Shown piece after piece: positions 34,476 through 46,639 of a stretch of 64,000 bases of DNA (positions within the stretch are counted from its first letter, which is position 1; every line of letters begins with the position of its first letter). Location: positions 1 through 64,000 of the forward strand of contig JAHQIW010007066.1 in NCBI GenBank assembly GCA_019055375.1, in the 5' to 3' direction. This DNA is from Parelaphostrongylus tenuis (Eukaryota > Nematoda > Chromadorea > Rhabditida > Metastrongylidae). Position numbers and translations under genes: made by a program. Under the pieces are notes generated by a model, which was not told the DNA's origin, did no database searches, and was given only the letters and a program-made list of their open reading frames with translations.

Positions 34476-36064
34476 GATTATATATGTAGTATCATACTAT
34501 AGCCAAGAGAGATGAATAAGAAGAATCCTAGTTCGTGTTACATATCATCGAAGTATTAGTTAACTTCTTCATTTTATCTGACCAAATCCGTGCTGATGCG
34601 CCCATTGCCTGTCTTATTGTTCGTTTGCTTGTGGAAGATCTTCACATTCTGAAGCTTCTGAAAAAGGGCTCCATCAATGTGAATGATAACAAATCAAAGC
34701 CTGGAAATAGTCGTAACGCGACGTTATTAAGGGCGATACAGCTACTCACTATGAAAGTCTTGCAGACGGCATTTTCATACCAAGATGAGAGAAACGAAAA
34801 TGAAGCAGCGACATGACGAGGCTGCATACTGCATAGTTATGTATGAATATTTGATTAGTAACGCCACTGATTCATTTGCTACACTTCACCAAGCAAAATG
34901 TCAAGTACATCTTAAGTTTCTGTACGGATAAAAATTACCTCTTTTTTGTTTCATTGAGAATCCAGACAAAACCTTGCTACGCCCATAGCACACTAGCCGC
35001 GGTGGAATTTTGAGCGATTTCAATATTTTTCTTCAAAATCTATTGTGTCTTCAGCTTCACTAATGGCACAATTTTTCAGTGAATGGAAGCGTGGGAAGAC
35101 CCAGCTTTTGCAAAAAGCCTTGTGAAGCACATATATGCTTCGGTTTAATCGCGAATGTCGAGCTCTCCAATCCTGTTATCCCCCAGGTGTTGGCATATTG
35201 CCAATGGAATTGCCTGAAGAGTAGTGGAGTTATTCATTCACTGCTGAAGTACCGCAAAGTTTTCTATAAACTAGGTATGCGTTCACTCATTTTTCTCAAT
35301 ATAATATGAAGTCAAATGCATAACGTATTCTTTGAATGTTGAACAGCGTCAAAAACTAAACATTTTTATTCTGTGAATGGCAAGGAGCAAATGGAGCGCT
35401 AAATCGCACACTAAATTGATTTAAAAAGCCCTTAGGCCAATTTATTAGGCAGAAAACTTCCACTTCAACTGATATAATGGCTGGAAAAGAAACAAAACAC
35501 TCCAGTACAGAGAGGTGAGAAATACGAAAACAGCTTATGAAAATGAAGTAATTGATGATTGCATTAGTTGTTTCCATCTTCATTCACCTATGGTTATTTT
35601 GCACCCTTTTATGTAACTATGCGGTATGTTTAAAATGATGCTAATATAGTACTTACCCATCGAGAGCAAAATATAGCTGCCATGAAAGTGTGCCAGTAGA
35701 GAAGACAGCCCAATCATTCTCAAAAGCGAACTGATACAGTGAGAGCTAATATGTCGAAAAAGAAATATTGTATTTGTAGTTAATGCCTGAAATGAAAACG
35801 TTATATTATGAATGAACAAGAAATTCTGGAATATCCGATTCCATTCATGATTAACTGAGCACTGACCTGCTTGAAAAAGCGGATTTCCATTCTTTACCTC
35901 TTTCGTTGGACTCCATCTATGTGGATAACATCGGTTTCAAAAGACTGTATGCTCTTAAACCACAAATTTACAAATTCCTATCTTACAATATTTTATATTC
36001 TAGTCCATAGTCGAATTTTTTCCAAACACTTCAATGACCAGTCTCCATAGTGTTTTATCAATGT

Positions 36065-36245
36065 ACGAATCGTACTTCAAGCATTCAATTCATTTTTCAT
36101 CTCCTTCTTGGACGCCGTAGATACTGGTTGAGCGAGTCTCCTTTCAATCTCGAAGATAGTCTGCCTGTGTTTCTTCAAGGCGATGTTGTTGTCTGCTCGG
36201 AGAGGGTTGGGTGGGAAGGAGGGTGGGAGTGATGCTCAGTCAACA
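36065..36245 (+). repeat. Dispersed repeat family X, copy 3
   Basis: Shares ACGCCGTAGATACTGGTTGA, TTTCAATCTCGAAGATAGTC and GGAGAGGGTTGGGTGG with the family. It lies in intron 4 of receptor copy C, close to exon 5. Confidence 0.5.
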
Positions 36246-36499
36246 TGCTAGCAGCGACGAGCATCCGCTACCTCGCCGCCGTAGTCGAATTTACGCAAAC
36301 CCAGAAAAAAAATATTGCGAGGTATCCACGGATCTATCACATGAAGGGATGTGTAGCCGATGGTGGTGTGTCCACATGGCGCGTCCACAGGTGGCTCATA
36401 AAAAAATTGAATTCCGATCAGAGATATGTGCTCTACTAAGATGCAAAAAAACTCTGGAGATAGATTCCCAGTTTTTGCTACTCTAAAATGACATACATC

Positions 36500-38350
36500 T
36501 TCCTTTACACGACTGAAATCGGGTATAAGTTAGCAAGTAAGATCGTGGCAGGTACAGTGGAAAAGAGTAACAATTGCTCCCAGGGAATAAGCTTTCTCTT
36601 AGCGGGAACTGGAAAACTGCCCACGAGTATTCAGTATTCACCATCAGAACTCGCGATGTGCACGTGAATATCTGAAAGTATGAAGTAAAATGATTTTGTA
36701 TCATTTTTGCGAATTCGAAAAAGCCTGGATGAGGTACCTTTAAGCCGGCCAAGGCTCGGGAACGTTCGAAAAATCTTGGGCACATTTAAGGCTTCTAAAT
36801 CTCGAAGAAACAAGTTTGCCTATACAGACCCTACGTACCATTTCCGTTATTCGTACCTTGTTTCGATTCTTTGGGAAAAACCACATATTTTATCTTTCAA
36901 GTTTAAATAGTCATTCGATAGCATGAATCAAAAAAATTTGAATAGCGCTTTTATTTTCAGAATAGCTTTATTATTGTGCTGTAATAGGAAAAATAAAATT
37001 ATGTTTTCCACTAAGCAACTCTCGACAAACAAAGCTTTTCTCTTAGATATTTAGTAAGCGTTGAACAACTCAAATCTTGACATTTAAAAGTTATTTTTGG
37101 CCTCTAAAAAGAACTTTTATTACGTGTAGCAGCGAAAAGTAGTTTGAGTCTCGCGTATTAGTGTTATTTCGGTTTCTCGCACGTTATTTCGACCCCCTAA
37201 GGAAAAAGTAACTGACTTTTTCTAGAGTTTTAACATTCACTCCATAGCACAAATCTCGAAGATTTCCTATGTAGAGGATTCATGTGAGCAAGAAGGATAG
37301 GGTGCTACATAATTGTTCGTTTTACGAGTAGAAGATGCTACCCATTTTACGCGGTTTTTATACACTGTGGAAAGACTATTCGTTCGAACATATAGTTGTG
37401 CAAGCGAAAGAAGTTTCCCCACAAAGGACGTACACTCTTTTGCGCTGTCATTGAAGGTTATCGTGACCAATGTAACCTTATTCACCTCTGCAAACATACC
37501 ATTTTCCCCGTCATCGGTAAAAAATATGTGGAAAGCTACATGCTACATTCTCTCTTTGTGATCTAAAAACATGCAGAGTGACGTTGAGATAGATGGCTGG
37601 TTGTTTTCGCACATTTTTTTGAAGAAGTATATCTTATACTTTTAACACCGGCTCTGCTTCCACCCTTTCTGACATCAAATTCGTCGCTATTCTAGCATTT
37701 GTGCATCTTATTTGCCACAAAGTTATTTTACACCTTACAAACTTAAGTACAATACACCCAATTTAAAGTCAGTTGCCAACACATTCTCTAAGACCATCAC
37801 TACAGGTAGTAACCTCGATATTGGACCGTAACATTGCCTGAATCTTTAAAATGAAAAAGAATGAGCAGAGAGGGGTGCTCTCCGAGCTTGTCGCAGTAAT
37901 GAAAACCATTAATGGCACTCTTAATTGTAGAATCCCCATTATGAACGGCAGACGTTGAAGCCTTCAATAAAAGTACCACATCAGAATGGCTCGCACCGTG
38001 ATAAATTGAAGATTTCTCCATTGTCACTGTTGTCCCAAAACTCCATAGGAGAGTTGTTGTTTTCGATGCGCAAAATTTTGTTACTTGTAAAAAAAAAGAA
38101 GCAATGGAGTTTGAAAACGGAGTACCACGGGTTCTAAAGGCAAAAATATATTCAAATTATTAGTTGCCCTCGGTAATATGCCGTTAATGTCAACACTGAA
38201 AGGGAATACAGCCGATTTATTCAAAATCTTCACTTTAGCGCTATAAGCGCTGAGTGCTCGGAAACTCAAAATACTTCTGTCTTCAGGAACACTACGTTTC
38301 ATACATCAGTGTGAATCGCACTAGACACAGGTGACTGGAGACGGATTCCG
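36500..38350. other. Intron 4 of receptor copy C, nothing recognised
   Basis: AT-rich; short ORFs on both strands overlap each other and lack motifs. Confidence 0.3.
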
Positions 38351-38775
38351 AGCTTCTAAAGCGATGCAGAAAACTCGAAAAAGCGTAGTAAGAGAAAAGC
38401 AGCAGCCATGACCGCACCGACAAACACTGAGAAACACATTCGCAATGCTTATCGAGGCCTTGCTACCTGCAAAGCTAAAATAATCACACTCTAGCTTTCA
38501 AATAGACCAGTTACAGTATACAGAAGTATAACTGGAAAGATCATTTACAACTGCTCTTCGGCTTTCTTTGATAGCAATTTATTCTACTTCCGTATAAAAT
38601 AAGGAACAATGAACTGCTATCTCACTCGTTCCAGCTTTCAATTTTTGGAGTGTTCGCTGGTAAATAACCGAACTGTGCCTCTTGTGAGGAAGATAAGGTC
38701 TGAACAATCGAAGAACCTTGTTCTAATTTTCATCAACCACATTGGGATAACTATTCACATTTGACCAGTTAGAAT
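38350..38775 (+). mobile_element. RTE-type fragment 3
   Basis: Short, eroded relative of the linker between endonuclease and RT of the RTE at 27.8 kb. AYRGLATCKAKIITL at about 38440-38485 aligns with the GFANYKTKIIAF segment, and VRKIRSEQSKNLVLIFIN at 38680-38740 aligns with RIRSEHLKKLPPVLIS. There are stops between them. It lies in intron 4 of receptor copy C. Confidence 0.55.
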
Positions 38776-38829
38776 GGAGCAACATGGGAGCAGGCATTAA
38801 TGATCGAAAATTACATCATCTTCCTTTCG

Positions 38830-39060
38830 TCTCGAGTGTTTCTTAAGACCACGCTCAAATTTCAACATATCTAATAACTATTATTTGAGCCAACATGTCA
38901 TGTGGTCTGTTATAGGGCTGACTTATAGAGCCCGATACACGTATTTCTACCTTACAAATTTTCATCAGTCGGGCGGTATGCCTCGTATTTTGCCCATCCT
39001 CTCGGGGCAATAATATCATCTTCGTTTCGGTGATGAAACACTCTTGTGACTTCAAGGATC
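38830..39060. mobile_element. Palindromic MITE, partial copy
   Basis: Begins TCTCGAGTGTTTCTTAAGAC and contains TTTGAGCCAACATGTCATGT and GGGCTGACTTATAGAGCCCG, matching the family at 47.76 kb. The right arm is diverged or deleted. It lies in intron 4 of receptor copy C. Confidence 0.55.
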
Positions 39061-41329
39061 ACTCATAAGTAGCGGATGCTGGAAGGCTTCATCAACGTTT
39101 AATAGAAGATTGACCTGCAACTAAATTCCACAATAGCAGTGTTCATGCAAAACGAAATGATATCCTATCATGCATCTACCTCCAACGAAATAGTCATCTT
39201 GGCTGGTTCAGCTGCTTCTATATAATTCTATCTTAGAATAATAATATGATGAACGACATGGCCCCAAAGTTGTGTAGGAAAAACCGATACGCTTGGGGAT
39301 TGTTTAAGAGCACAGAGGGTTTACTGATGAGAACAAAGAACATTCAACTTTATGTCCACTCTGTCGAATAAACGACTATCATCGTAAAAAGATATTCAAC
39401 AGAACCTGGTCACTACTCAAGCAGTATGGAAGATCACTAGCCGATATCAGGCGGAAGATAAGTTTTTCCGTATCACGAAATAAGAAAAGAAGTCTGAAGT
39501 TCTGACCCGCATTAACGATCGAAATCCAAGTATGTAGTCCACGCGTCAAACTATCGAAGGTTAGATGTGCCGAACACAAAATATGTTCTATTGACAGCCA
39601 ATGGAATATAGACGACAGCGATTCCATTATTTTAAATGTCGAATGCACCACAGAAAAGCATTTATTCAATGATCTGATTCAATTTCGAAAAACCTAAAAA
39701 AAAGGTATGATGCTCAGGGATTCTCTATATCGAGATGACACAGGGCTACTTTTGCGCGTTTGAACATACCGACAGTTGACAGGTGACGCGCGAAATACAG
39801 CTGGATGCAGAAGATAAGCCCCTTATTAGTGACCTTGTTGATTTTGTAATCGTCATTCATGCAGAATGCATACCAAAAGAAAATCCTTGGAAATATCAAA
39901 ATCAAGTGTATGGAATAATTTTTGGGGAAAGGTTAGTAATCACTTGTAACAAACAAGCTCTTTCTGTATACTATGATGGGTCAGAAAGCTGCCACTGAGC
40001 ATTTTCATTTCACGTTCAGAATATAGCAAGCTGTGCGTGATTGTCAAAAGCTGTACACAGTGAAATTCGTTGGCTTTTTCAATGAGAACGGACTCGATGT
40101 ACCAGTGTACTGTCCAGCACATGAGAAGAAAAGTAGATATTTTCCTTGGTGCCTCCTTGACTCACCTGAAAATCAATGAGGTGACCGATGAACTAAATAC
40201 AACTGTGATATCAACGTAGAAGAAAGGTTGAACCGATTATGCCCTTTATTTGATGCTTGATTTTTTCTAAAGGCTTGATGTGATGCGGGATGAAACCACA
40301 AGAATGTTGAAAGAAGTGGGAAACTTGGAGCTTGATAAATATGCAATACACTGAATCTCGACCACTTTTTCTAGAAATTAGTGCGTTTGCATTACACCAC
40401 CTTTTCCCATTCCGTAGACAGGAAAAGACGGATGGTTCAATGGTACCACTTTGCCATCAGCAGAAGGACATCTGATAGAGGTGGTCGTAATCAATTTGAT
40501 TATCACTAACCGTGTGTTCAAATTTCAGACAGATTAATGTGGTGCAGACGGGTAGACAAATTAGGATCAGAAGCCTCATTTTGGCATAGAAATCTATGAA
40601 AATATCCATGATGTAATCGCACGATAGGTGACTTATCCACTTCCATCCCACCATATCGAAAACGAAGAAACAGCCTTCGGTTGAAAGATGATCAGCATAT
40701 AGAGTGAAAAGCAATCTAAAAACTTGTACAGATACGCTCATTCTTATGCAACATCTTTGAAATCAGTTTTCACACATTTTATGATTCTACAAAACTATCT
40801 GTGATATAACTCCGTTTGTTATGGATGCTGGTTGTAAAACTATTCGACCAATGGATGGGCTAATAAAACTTTTGGTGCATTGTGAAAGGCACAATGCAGT
40901 ACTTAGATCTACCCATCGAAGCCCACATAGATGCTAATTTGCATTCAAATCCAGACAAGCTTACATTACTACAGCGTTGGCAGGACGATATCAAACTCAT
41001 CAGTAGGGTTCGAAACGATGTGACATAATGAATCGATTGACCTTCTCCAACCTAAGCGAAATGGGCAATCGTAGAATCTAAGCTTTTCGATGAAACCAAA
41101 TCAATAATGTCTCTTACATAGAGTAATCGACTCTGACGCTTTTCTCAACAACAGCATATCTTGTAAGAAAAATTTGCAAGTAAGCTTTCATCTTCCTCTG
41201 TGTTAGTGTAATATCCGTGTCCTTATTTAGTCTCGTTATTAGGAATATAATTAGCGGTAATAATATATAATTCGTAAAAATGTTAAAAGCCTTTTCGAGG
41301 ATAGTCCTCCAGTGGGTTAAGCACGTAGC

Positions 41330-41525
41330 TCCCACAATATCGCGTACTATCACTGCAACGTCTCCCCATCCCTGCTATGAAGTAGAGTTCAGTGCGGGGC
41401 GTATGGCTCTGATGAAGCGGGCGGTATTGCCGAAGCGTACGTGAAACACTGACTTACCAACATCGAAACGGCTTTAAACGTTCTCACAGACTACGTTGAA
41501 TGTTTATAGCGAGGTTCAAAAACAA
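41330..41525. mobile_element. One-armed relative of the 33.3-kb foldback
   Basis: It matches the right arm of 33297-33830 in order: AAGTAGAGTTCAGTGCGGGG, GGCTCTGA, CTACGTTGAATGTTTATAGC, GAGGTTC. The opposite arm is not present. It lies in intron 3 of receptor copy C. Confidence 0.6.
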
Positions 41526-41559
41526 TTGTTTGGAGAACAAAAATACGTTATTATATTTT

Positions 41560-41660
41560 CAACTGTGTATATGATATGCAAGACTTCGAGCCTCAAACGG
41601 GAGTCGAACCCGCTTCAAGTTTGGAGTTTTCATATATATATATATATATCACTTAACATA
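41560..41660 (-). mobile_element. Partial tRNA-like unit with TA tract
   Basis: On the minus strand a B box GGGTTCGACTCCCGT is followed by the family border GTCTTGCATATCAT. A TA run (41632-41651) interrupts the head. The unit lies next to one arm of the foldback family at 41.3-41.5 kb. Confidence 0.45.
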
Positions 41661-44065
41661 GTCGGGTGCATAGCTATGAGATCATAATACTGGCAGAGCA
41701 GTGATGAGAAATAAATTCTTGCAGATTCTTTTATGTTGTTGAATAAACACGATGTGGACATGAAATGTACTTAATCGATTAGAGTTTTGACGTTTTCGTG
41801 TTCTTGGTGGTCAGGTCAAAGCGAGACGATAGTTGGCAGTAGTCGTCTTTGTCGCTGTGAGTGTGTTTGTCGTCGTGGTGAATGGAATCCGTGACGACGA
41901 CCTTCACATGAGTATAGGACCTCTCTCGGTCGTGCACTTCTGTGAAGGACTGATAGTGATCTATTTGTACCATTCAATCTGACTGGAGTTAGCAAAATTG
42001 CGTTCCTTAGTATTACGTTTTTTTAAATGGTACGTAAGATGTTATACGTTGCTGGCCGCCGGTTAATATATGACTAACTACTGCGGGATCTATCGTCATC
42101 ATAAAGCAGATTATAGTGGATGACAGCAACAGATCAACTTCTGCCCTGTACGCAAGAGCACTGTCAAGTGGTGCCTTTTGTTTGAGCGTTACTCTACTTT
42201 AACTCAGACGACGACAAGCAGTCGTGTCGTGAAAAGAACTACCTGTGGACTTTCGATTCGTGTCAGTCTAGCTGCGATAAGTATGAATAAGAAAAATGCT
42301 GGCCGCATATATATTTCTAGCCAACCTAGCGCTAGCTCAATAATCCAGAGATTATTTATCACTGATGCCGAAGTATGATGAAAGATGAGTATACGTAGTA
42401 AACAACGAAACGTCAAAACCCACTCCAAAATTGTGATTCTATGTGGAAGAAACTGAGCGGCAGCAGACCATAACGATGAAAGCGGTATTTTACAATTAAT
42501 AGAAAAGAAACTCGCAAAGGCAACACTACGGCGATCACTCTGTTCAAGGCGACGGCGAGTTGTGTGTAGATATTTACATTCCACAGCATGATAGTCACCT
42601 TACCGATTAATTTGCCTATCAACTCCGCAGAATTCCGCTTTTTTCGATGCTGAAAGCAAAAATCGTGCTTCTGCTCGCTCTAGTATACATAGCGTTAGAA
42701 GCACACTTCTGAAGAAAGGCGGTTTTTAACTATCTGACAAGTTCTCTTGCCAAACGACTGATTATGTGAAAAGTCTCGCTACAGTTTTACAAATATAGCA
42801 CGGCTTACTTTCAGACGACTCTTAAGTAACCGCAACAAAACGCTGATTTCTTTTCGTTTGAATTCCGAGTTTTTACAAGTATTCTGCAACTCGGAATTAT
42901 GACTCGTCCTTTTTTTGTTGGCTGAAGTTTTCCGTTACATGAGTGCTAAGTTATTACTCCGACTGACCTAAATAAACTCTTTAATTAAATTCAGTTGTTA
43001 GACCTTTTTTCTTGCAGCAATGATACTAAGATTGGAAGAATCTTCATTTTATACATTAGACTTCAAATTAGGAACTTACTCTGACTCAAAATTTCTTCTT
43101 CTTTGACGTTTTCTTACGTCGGCATGGCAAACATTTCCTTCAATGTCAACTTACTATAGTCGACAATGTATTTCCAGTCCTATTGAGTTTACTAATGTAA
43201 AATCTTCCAGCACTTTTGTCCTAACATGCAGAACACGCGAAGTTATGTAGTTTCGGCATGTTCTAGAGGAAAAGAAACTTGCGAAATGATCGATCATAAC
43301 TAATTGTGAAAAATTAACAGTGATTACACAAGTTTCACTTCTTACAGTGATGTCACAGGTGCAGACCAGAAGAGGAAGACAAGAAGAGCACCCAAATTGG
43401 CAATACCGTGAGAGAAGCACAGCAGATCAAACGAATTTCGTAGTGCTGGATTGTATCGCGCTGCTAATATAGCAATGCCGTTCGAAACCAAATCGAACAC
43501 TCCTACCTGAATTACACATTTCTTTTCGTTCCTTGTGAAGAAGAAACTATGAAATATAATTTCTGGTAAGAACAGTGAATTGACAGCGTTGTATTTACAA
43601 CCATAGGCAAGCACAGTGCGACTACTTCTTGTAATAATTTATTACAGCTCTTCTCTAGCCTTTAATTGGCATGGATATTAACAGAGTTCAACTAAAATAC
43701 GGCCTGTGTTACATCTAATCTACTAATCGTAAGGAAAACGTTGTTTGAAAGTCATGTACAAATTCAGATCTGGAGGTTTGGCAATTTGAGACTCTCAGAG
43801 GTCTAGTACTTCAATACGCTGCAAGAGGAGCACCTTTAGACTCACCACGGTCATGATCACTGACATCACAATGTTTTCTGCGTGAATATGCAACGGAGAG
43901 GGAGAGGAGCTTGACATCTGGAAAACGTGTATGTTCCAAGTGATGACAACTGGTACATCGCTGGAAGGCTCCCTTGAATACAGCAAACGAAATTCTTATG
44001 CTCATAGCATTCTTGATTTTCTTCTTTGAGCAGAACACGAGGTGTTACTTAAAACTTTATTCGAT

Positions 44066-44100
44066 GGCTGACGTTTCGGCAGTTCGCCTTCTTCAGAGCC
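44066..44100 (-). ncRNA. Hammerhead-ribozyme-like motif 3' of PLE 1
   Basis: On the minus strand the 35-nt block reads as stem I GGCU, core CUGAAGA, an A, stem II GGC-loop-GCC, core GAAAC, cleavage-site-like GUC, and AGCC, which pairs perfectly with GGCU. Stem III would be only the AC/GU step, as in minimal type I hammerheads. An extra A sits between CUGAAGA and stem II. It lies 204 nt after the PLE stop codon. Hammerhead motifs are known from Penelope-like retroelements. Activity here is inference. Confidence 0.6.
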
Positions 44101-44303
44101 TGGAAAGGTCAAAATGTTTGCAATACAATCAGTCAAACACCTCCATTACTTCTTTAGAGAAAATCACCAGACCTAGATTTCAATCGCATCAAGCAAAAAT
44201 CAACACTCAACATACTCACCGCTTTTTATATGTGTTCCACTGGATGATCCAAGTGGAGATCACCGGCAAGAGAGACACATAGGCTCGTAATGCACCCTAC
44301 CCA

Positions 44304-46186
44304 TCAAAACAATAGTCTTATATACTGGCTCATATCACGAGTGTTTACAAGGCATTCCTCCCTGCGGTTTATGGTTGGATTGGTCGTATTAATCCAAAAT
44401 GCTTCCAAGATCTTTCGCGCTGATGTTTTTTGCTCCTGCGCAAGGATGGTGACTTCGATTTCAAAATCAACTCCGTCGTGCTTCTGTGCTCTATGCGTCT
44501 CTAGCGGGGTGTTTTGTCTATTAAGACGCTTGTCAGCTAGGTGTTCTATGCGTGCATAGAGCGGCCTACCCGTTTCGCCAACACATTTATCACTACACGC
44601 CTTGCAAGAGATTAGGTAGACTGTACCTACGCTCATGCAATCACCGTCTCTGCCGTTAGGACATATTTTACAATCTTTCATCATACAGAGACGGTCATAT
44701 AAGCGGTTGCGTACTAGTTGGCGTTTTAGAGTATTCGGTGGTATTTCAATAATGGCCACCGATTGCTCTAAACCCGCTCTTTTCAAACATCGTTTTATAG
44801 CTGTACTAATCTCATTTGAATAGAACGGGATGATAAACGGGACTTTCCTTTCAACTAAGTTTTCGTTCGGAGGCGCATTATTTCCTCTAAACCTAAGCCG
44901 AGGGGCTACGAATTCGTATCCATTAGAAGTGGCTATTTCCCGCGCCAGTTTCACGGATTTTACTCTCTGCTCCTCCCCGGTACATACATTGGCTGCTGTT
45001 CGAAACATGTTTTTTACTAGCGCCTTCTTCGTATGTGAGGGATGAGAAGAGAGATAGTGAACCAAGATATTCTTACTACTTGGCTTTCGGTACCACTTCG
45101 TTATGTAGCCGCTCTCAGTTAAGCTTATTTGCACGTTCAAGAATGGAAGCCAATCGTCTTTTGGTATCTCACGGGTGAATCTTATATACTCTGACTGTTC
45201 ATTCAGCAATCCAAAACAATCATCCAGCTCCTCTTGAGTGGAACAGACAATCAAACAATCATCTATATAGCTACAGTAGAGTAATGGCCGGAGATCCATT
45301 ACTGGTGCTTCCACTTTAGACATAAAGGCAATGGCCAGGCTAGGTGCCAGTCGCTGTCCCATTGCCAGCCCTCTGGTTTGAGCATAATAATTCCCGGACC
45401 ATCTGAAGATTGAGCAGTTCAAGCACTCTTTTAGTAGGATCATGAACTGCTCAATCGTCAAGCCATACATGTTTACAGCTCCCTGGTGTTGTATAAGAAG
45501 CTCATGTGTGGCTTGCAATGCGGAGTCATTCGACACGTTGGTATATAAAGCAGTGACGTCGAATGACTCCATTACGTACGCGTTGTTCGGGTTCGCGTTA
45601 CGTAGACGATCCAGGAACATCTGAGTGTTTGTCAGATGGGCTGGAATGTGTCCTAGCAACTGGGATGTTATTAAGTCAAGAACCATGCTATCCTATCCGT
45701 CGGTCCGCCTACACAACTGATGATAGGTCTAACTTTGAATATAGATGGATCGTTAGACATCAGATCATCAGTGGATACTAACTTATGTGTTTTTATAAGC
45801 AAGTATAAGACAGGACATGTTGGTGACTGGATTTTTAATTGAGAAATGATAGATGGTCTTAAGCCTGCCGCTTTTGCCGTACGGACCCACTCACTGTTTA
45901 ATTTGCGGTTTTGCCTTTTGAATTCCTTAACAGAAGATGATCGGTAAAGCGAGGCATCTTCGAGATGCTTGCTCGTTATTGCGATATCTAACTGTCGAGG
46001 AATCACAACAAATTCTCCACCCTTATCACTAACTGATAGCCTTATCCTACCTTCGCTTATCAACTCTCGAACCTCTTTCATGCCACGTTTTTGTAGTTCG
46101 GTGAGGTTCGATTGATATCTTCTCCTGCTATAGTGAGTGAGGGTTCTAAAAGTTTCGTCCGCAAATTTCCGGAATTTTTCAAACAA
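44304..46186 (-). mobile_element. Penelope-like element 1, reverse transcriptase with GIY-YIG endonuclease
   Basis: EN-containing Penelope-like retroelement coding region in two overlapping frames. The upstream part (45671-46186, 171 aa) holds the PLE N-terminal RT region (SVSDKGGEFVVIPRQ, then RPIISCVGGPTDRIAWFL). The downstream part (44304-45686, 460 aa) holds motif A (SFDVTALYTNV), the catalytic core CSYIDDCLIV, the thumb-like LPFLNVQISL, a Cys-rich linker (CKICPNGRDGDC) and a GIY-YIG domain (GTVYLISC, VGETGRPLYARI, ILEAFWI). A single-base loss near 45677-45680 splits what should be one ORF of roughly 620 codons. In the GIY-YIG domain the second Tyr appears replaced (KCVGETGR versus EYIGETGR in copy 2), and one codon is missing before EHLADK. 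The element is therefore close to intact but probably inactive. It lies between receptor copies C and D. RT plus GIY-YIG on one protein is diagnostic of PLEs. Confidence 0.93.
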
Positions 46187-46374
46187 AGAAGAAAATCAAG
46201 AATCATACTGAAGCATGCCGAGGTTAATAGACAGTCGGTCTTGGGAGCTCATAGCATTATTTGAAAAACGATAATGAAAATGTACATAAAGCCCCAAACT
46301 CTGTTTCGACATTTGTCATGTCTTGTTCATTTTCGAAATAAAAGGATGAAGGATGAGGCTTAGACGTGAATTTA

Positions 46375-46627
46375 CCCCTAAGGGATGCATCATGAGTCTG
46401 TCTTCAATTTTTTAACTTTGCTTGAGGTGATTGAATGCATGTCTGGCCTTTACGATAACTTGCGGTGGCCTCCAGCTCCGAGTCAGTGCTGTTTATCCTC
46501 CCAGGAAAGTCTGGTAGCAAATCACCTACTCTGAAATGATGAAACGCCTGGTGTGATCGAACGTGGGATCAAACCAACGATCATATGTGCGACGCAGAGC
46601 ACCTCTAACCACTGCGCCACATGCACT
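46375..46627 (-). mobile_element. tRNA-derived SINE copy
   Basis: Copy of the 10.5-kb SINE on the minus strand. The A box reads GTGGCGCAGTGGTTAGAGGT (minus strand of 46598-46619), and the tail shares TGAATGCATGTCTGGCCTTT with the other copies. It lies between PLE 1 and the next RTE fragment. Confidence 0.7.
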
Positions 46628-46639
46628 CTTTCTTTTAAA

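Larger units (their letters stand above)
34573..43917 (-). pseudogene. Srx-type chemoreceptor copy C (8 exons, disrupted)
   Basis: Third Srx-like receptor copy. Exon 1 is 43846-43917 (24 codons from ATG, LHIHAENIVMSVIMTV, GTGAGT donor). Exon 2 is 43346-43506 (DLVSNGIAILAARYNPALR, then FSHGIANLGALLVFLFW). Exon 3 is about 42424-42649 (LAVALNRVIAVVLPLR). Exon 4 is about 40511-40681 (GCFFVFDMVGWKWI). Exon 5 is 35867-35944, exon 6 35657-35786, exon 7 34750-34821 (LLHFRFSHLGMKM), and exon 8 34573-34657. Exons 1 and 2 are clean. Exon 3 has indels around TM4 that shift about a dozen codons. The acceptor of exon 4 lacks its G. Exon 5 has an in-frame TAA at 35894-35896 where copy D has CAA. Exon 6 lacks one T of a homopolymer (35722-35725), and exon 7 is one base short before its donor. 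Intron 4 is about 4.5 kb and contains an RTE fragment and MITE copies. Several independent breaks make a pseudogene likely. Confidence 0.78.
44009..46203 (-). mobile_element. PLE 1 full insertion including 3' UTR and flanking inverted repeat
   Basis: Boundaries proposed for the whole PLE 1 insertion. The 20-mer ATTCTTGATTTTCTTCTTTG occurs on the plus strand at 44009-44028, and its perfect reverse complement occurs at 46184-46203. The coding region, about 200 nt of 3' UTR and a hammerhead-like motif (44066-44100) lie between them. The 3' UTR segment 44100-44280 has a diverged relative at 17130-17300. The true ends are not proven; target-site duplications were not identified. Confidence 0.45.

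Noticed and set aside
43154..43420. 88-codon minus-strand ORF
   Set aside because: Out-of-frame shadow overlapping exon 2 of receptor copy C and its intron.
44635..45624. Several plus-strand ORFs
   Set aside because: Antisense to the PLE 1 reverse transcriptase and GIY-YIG domain.
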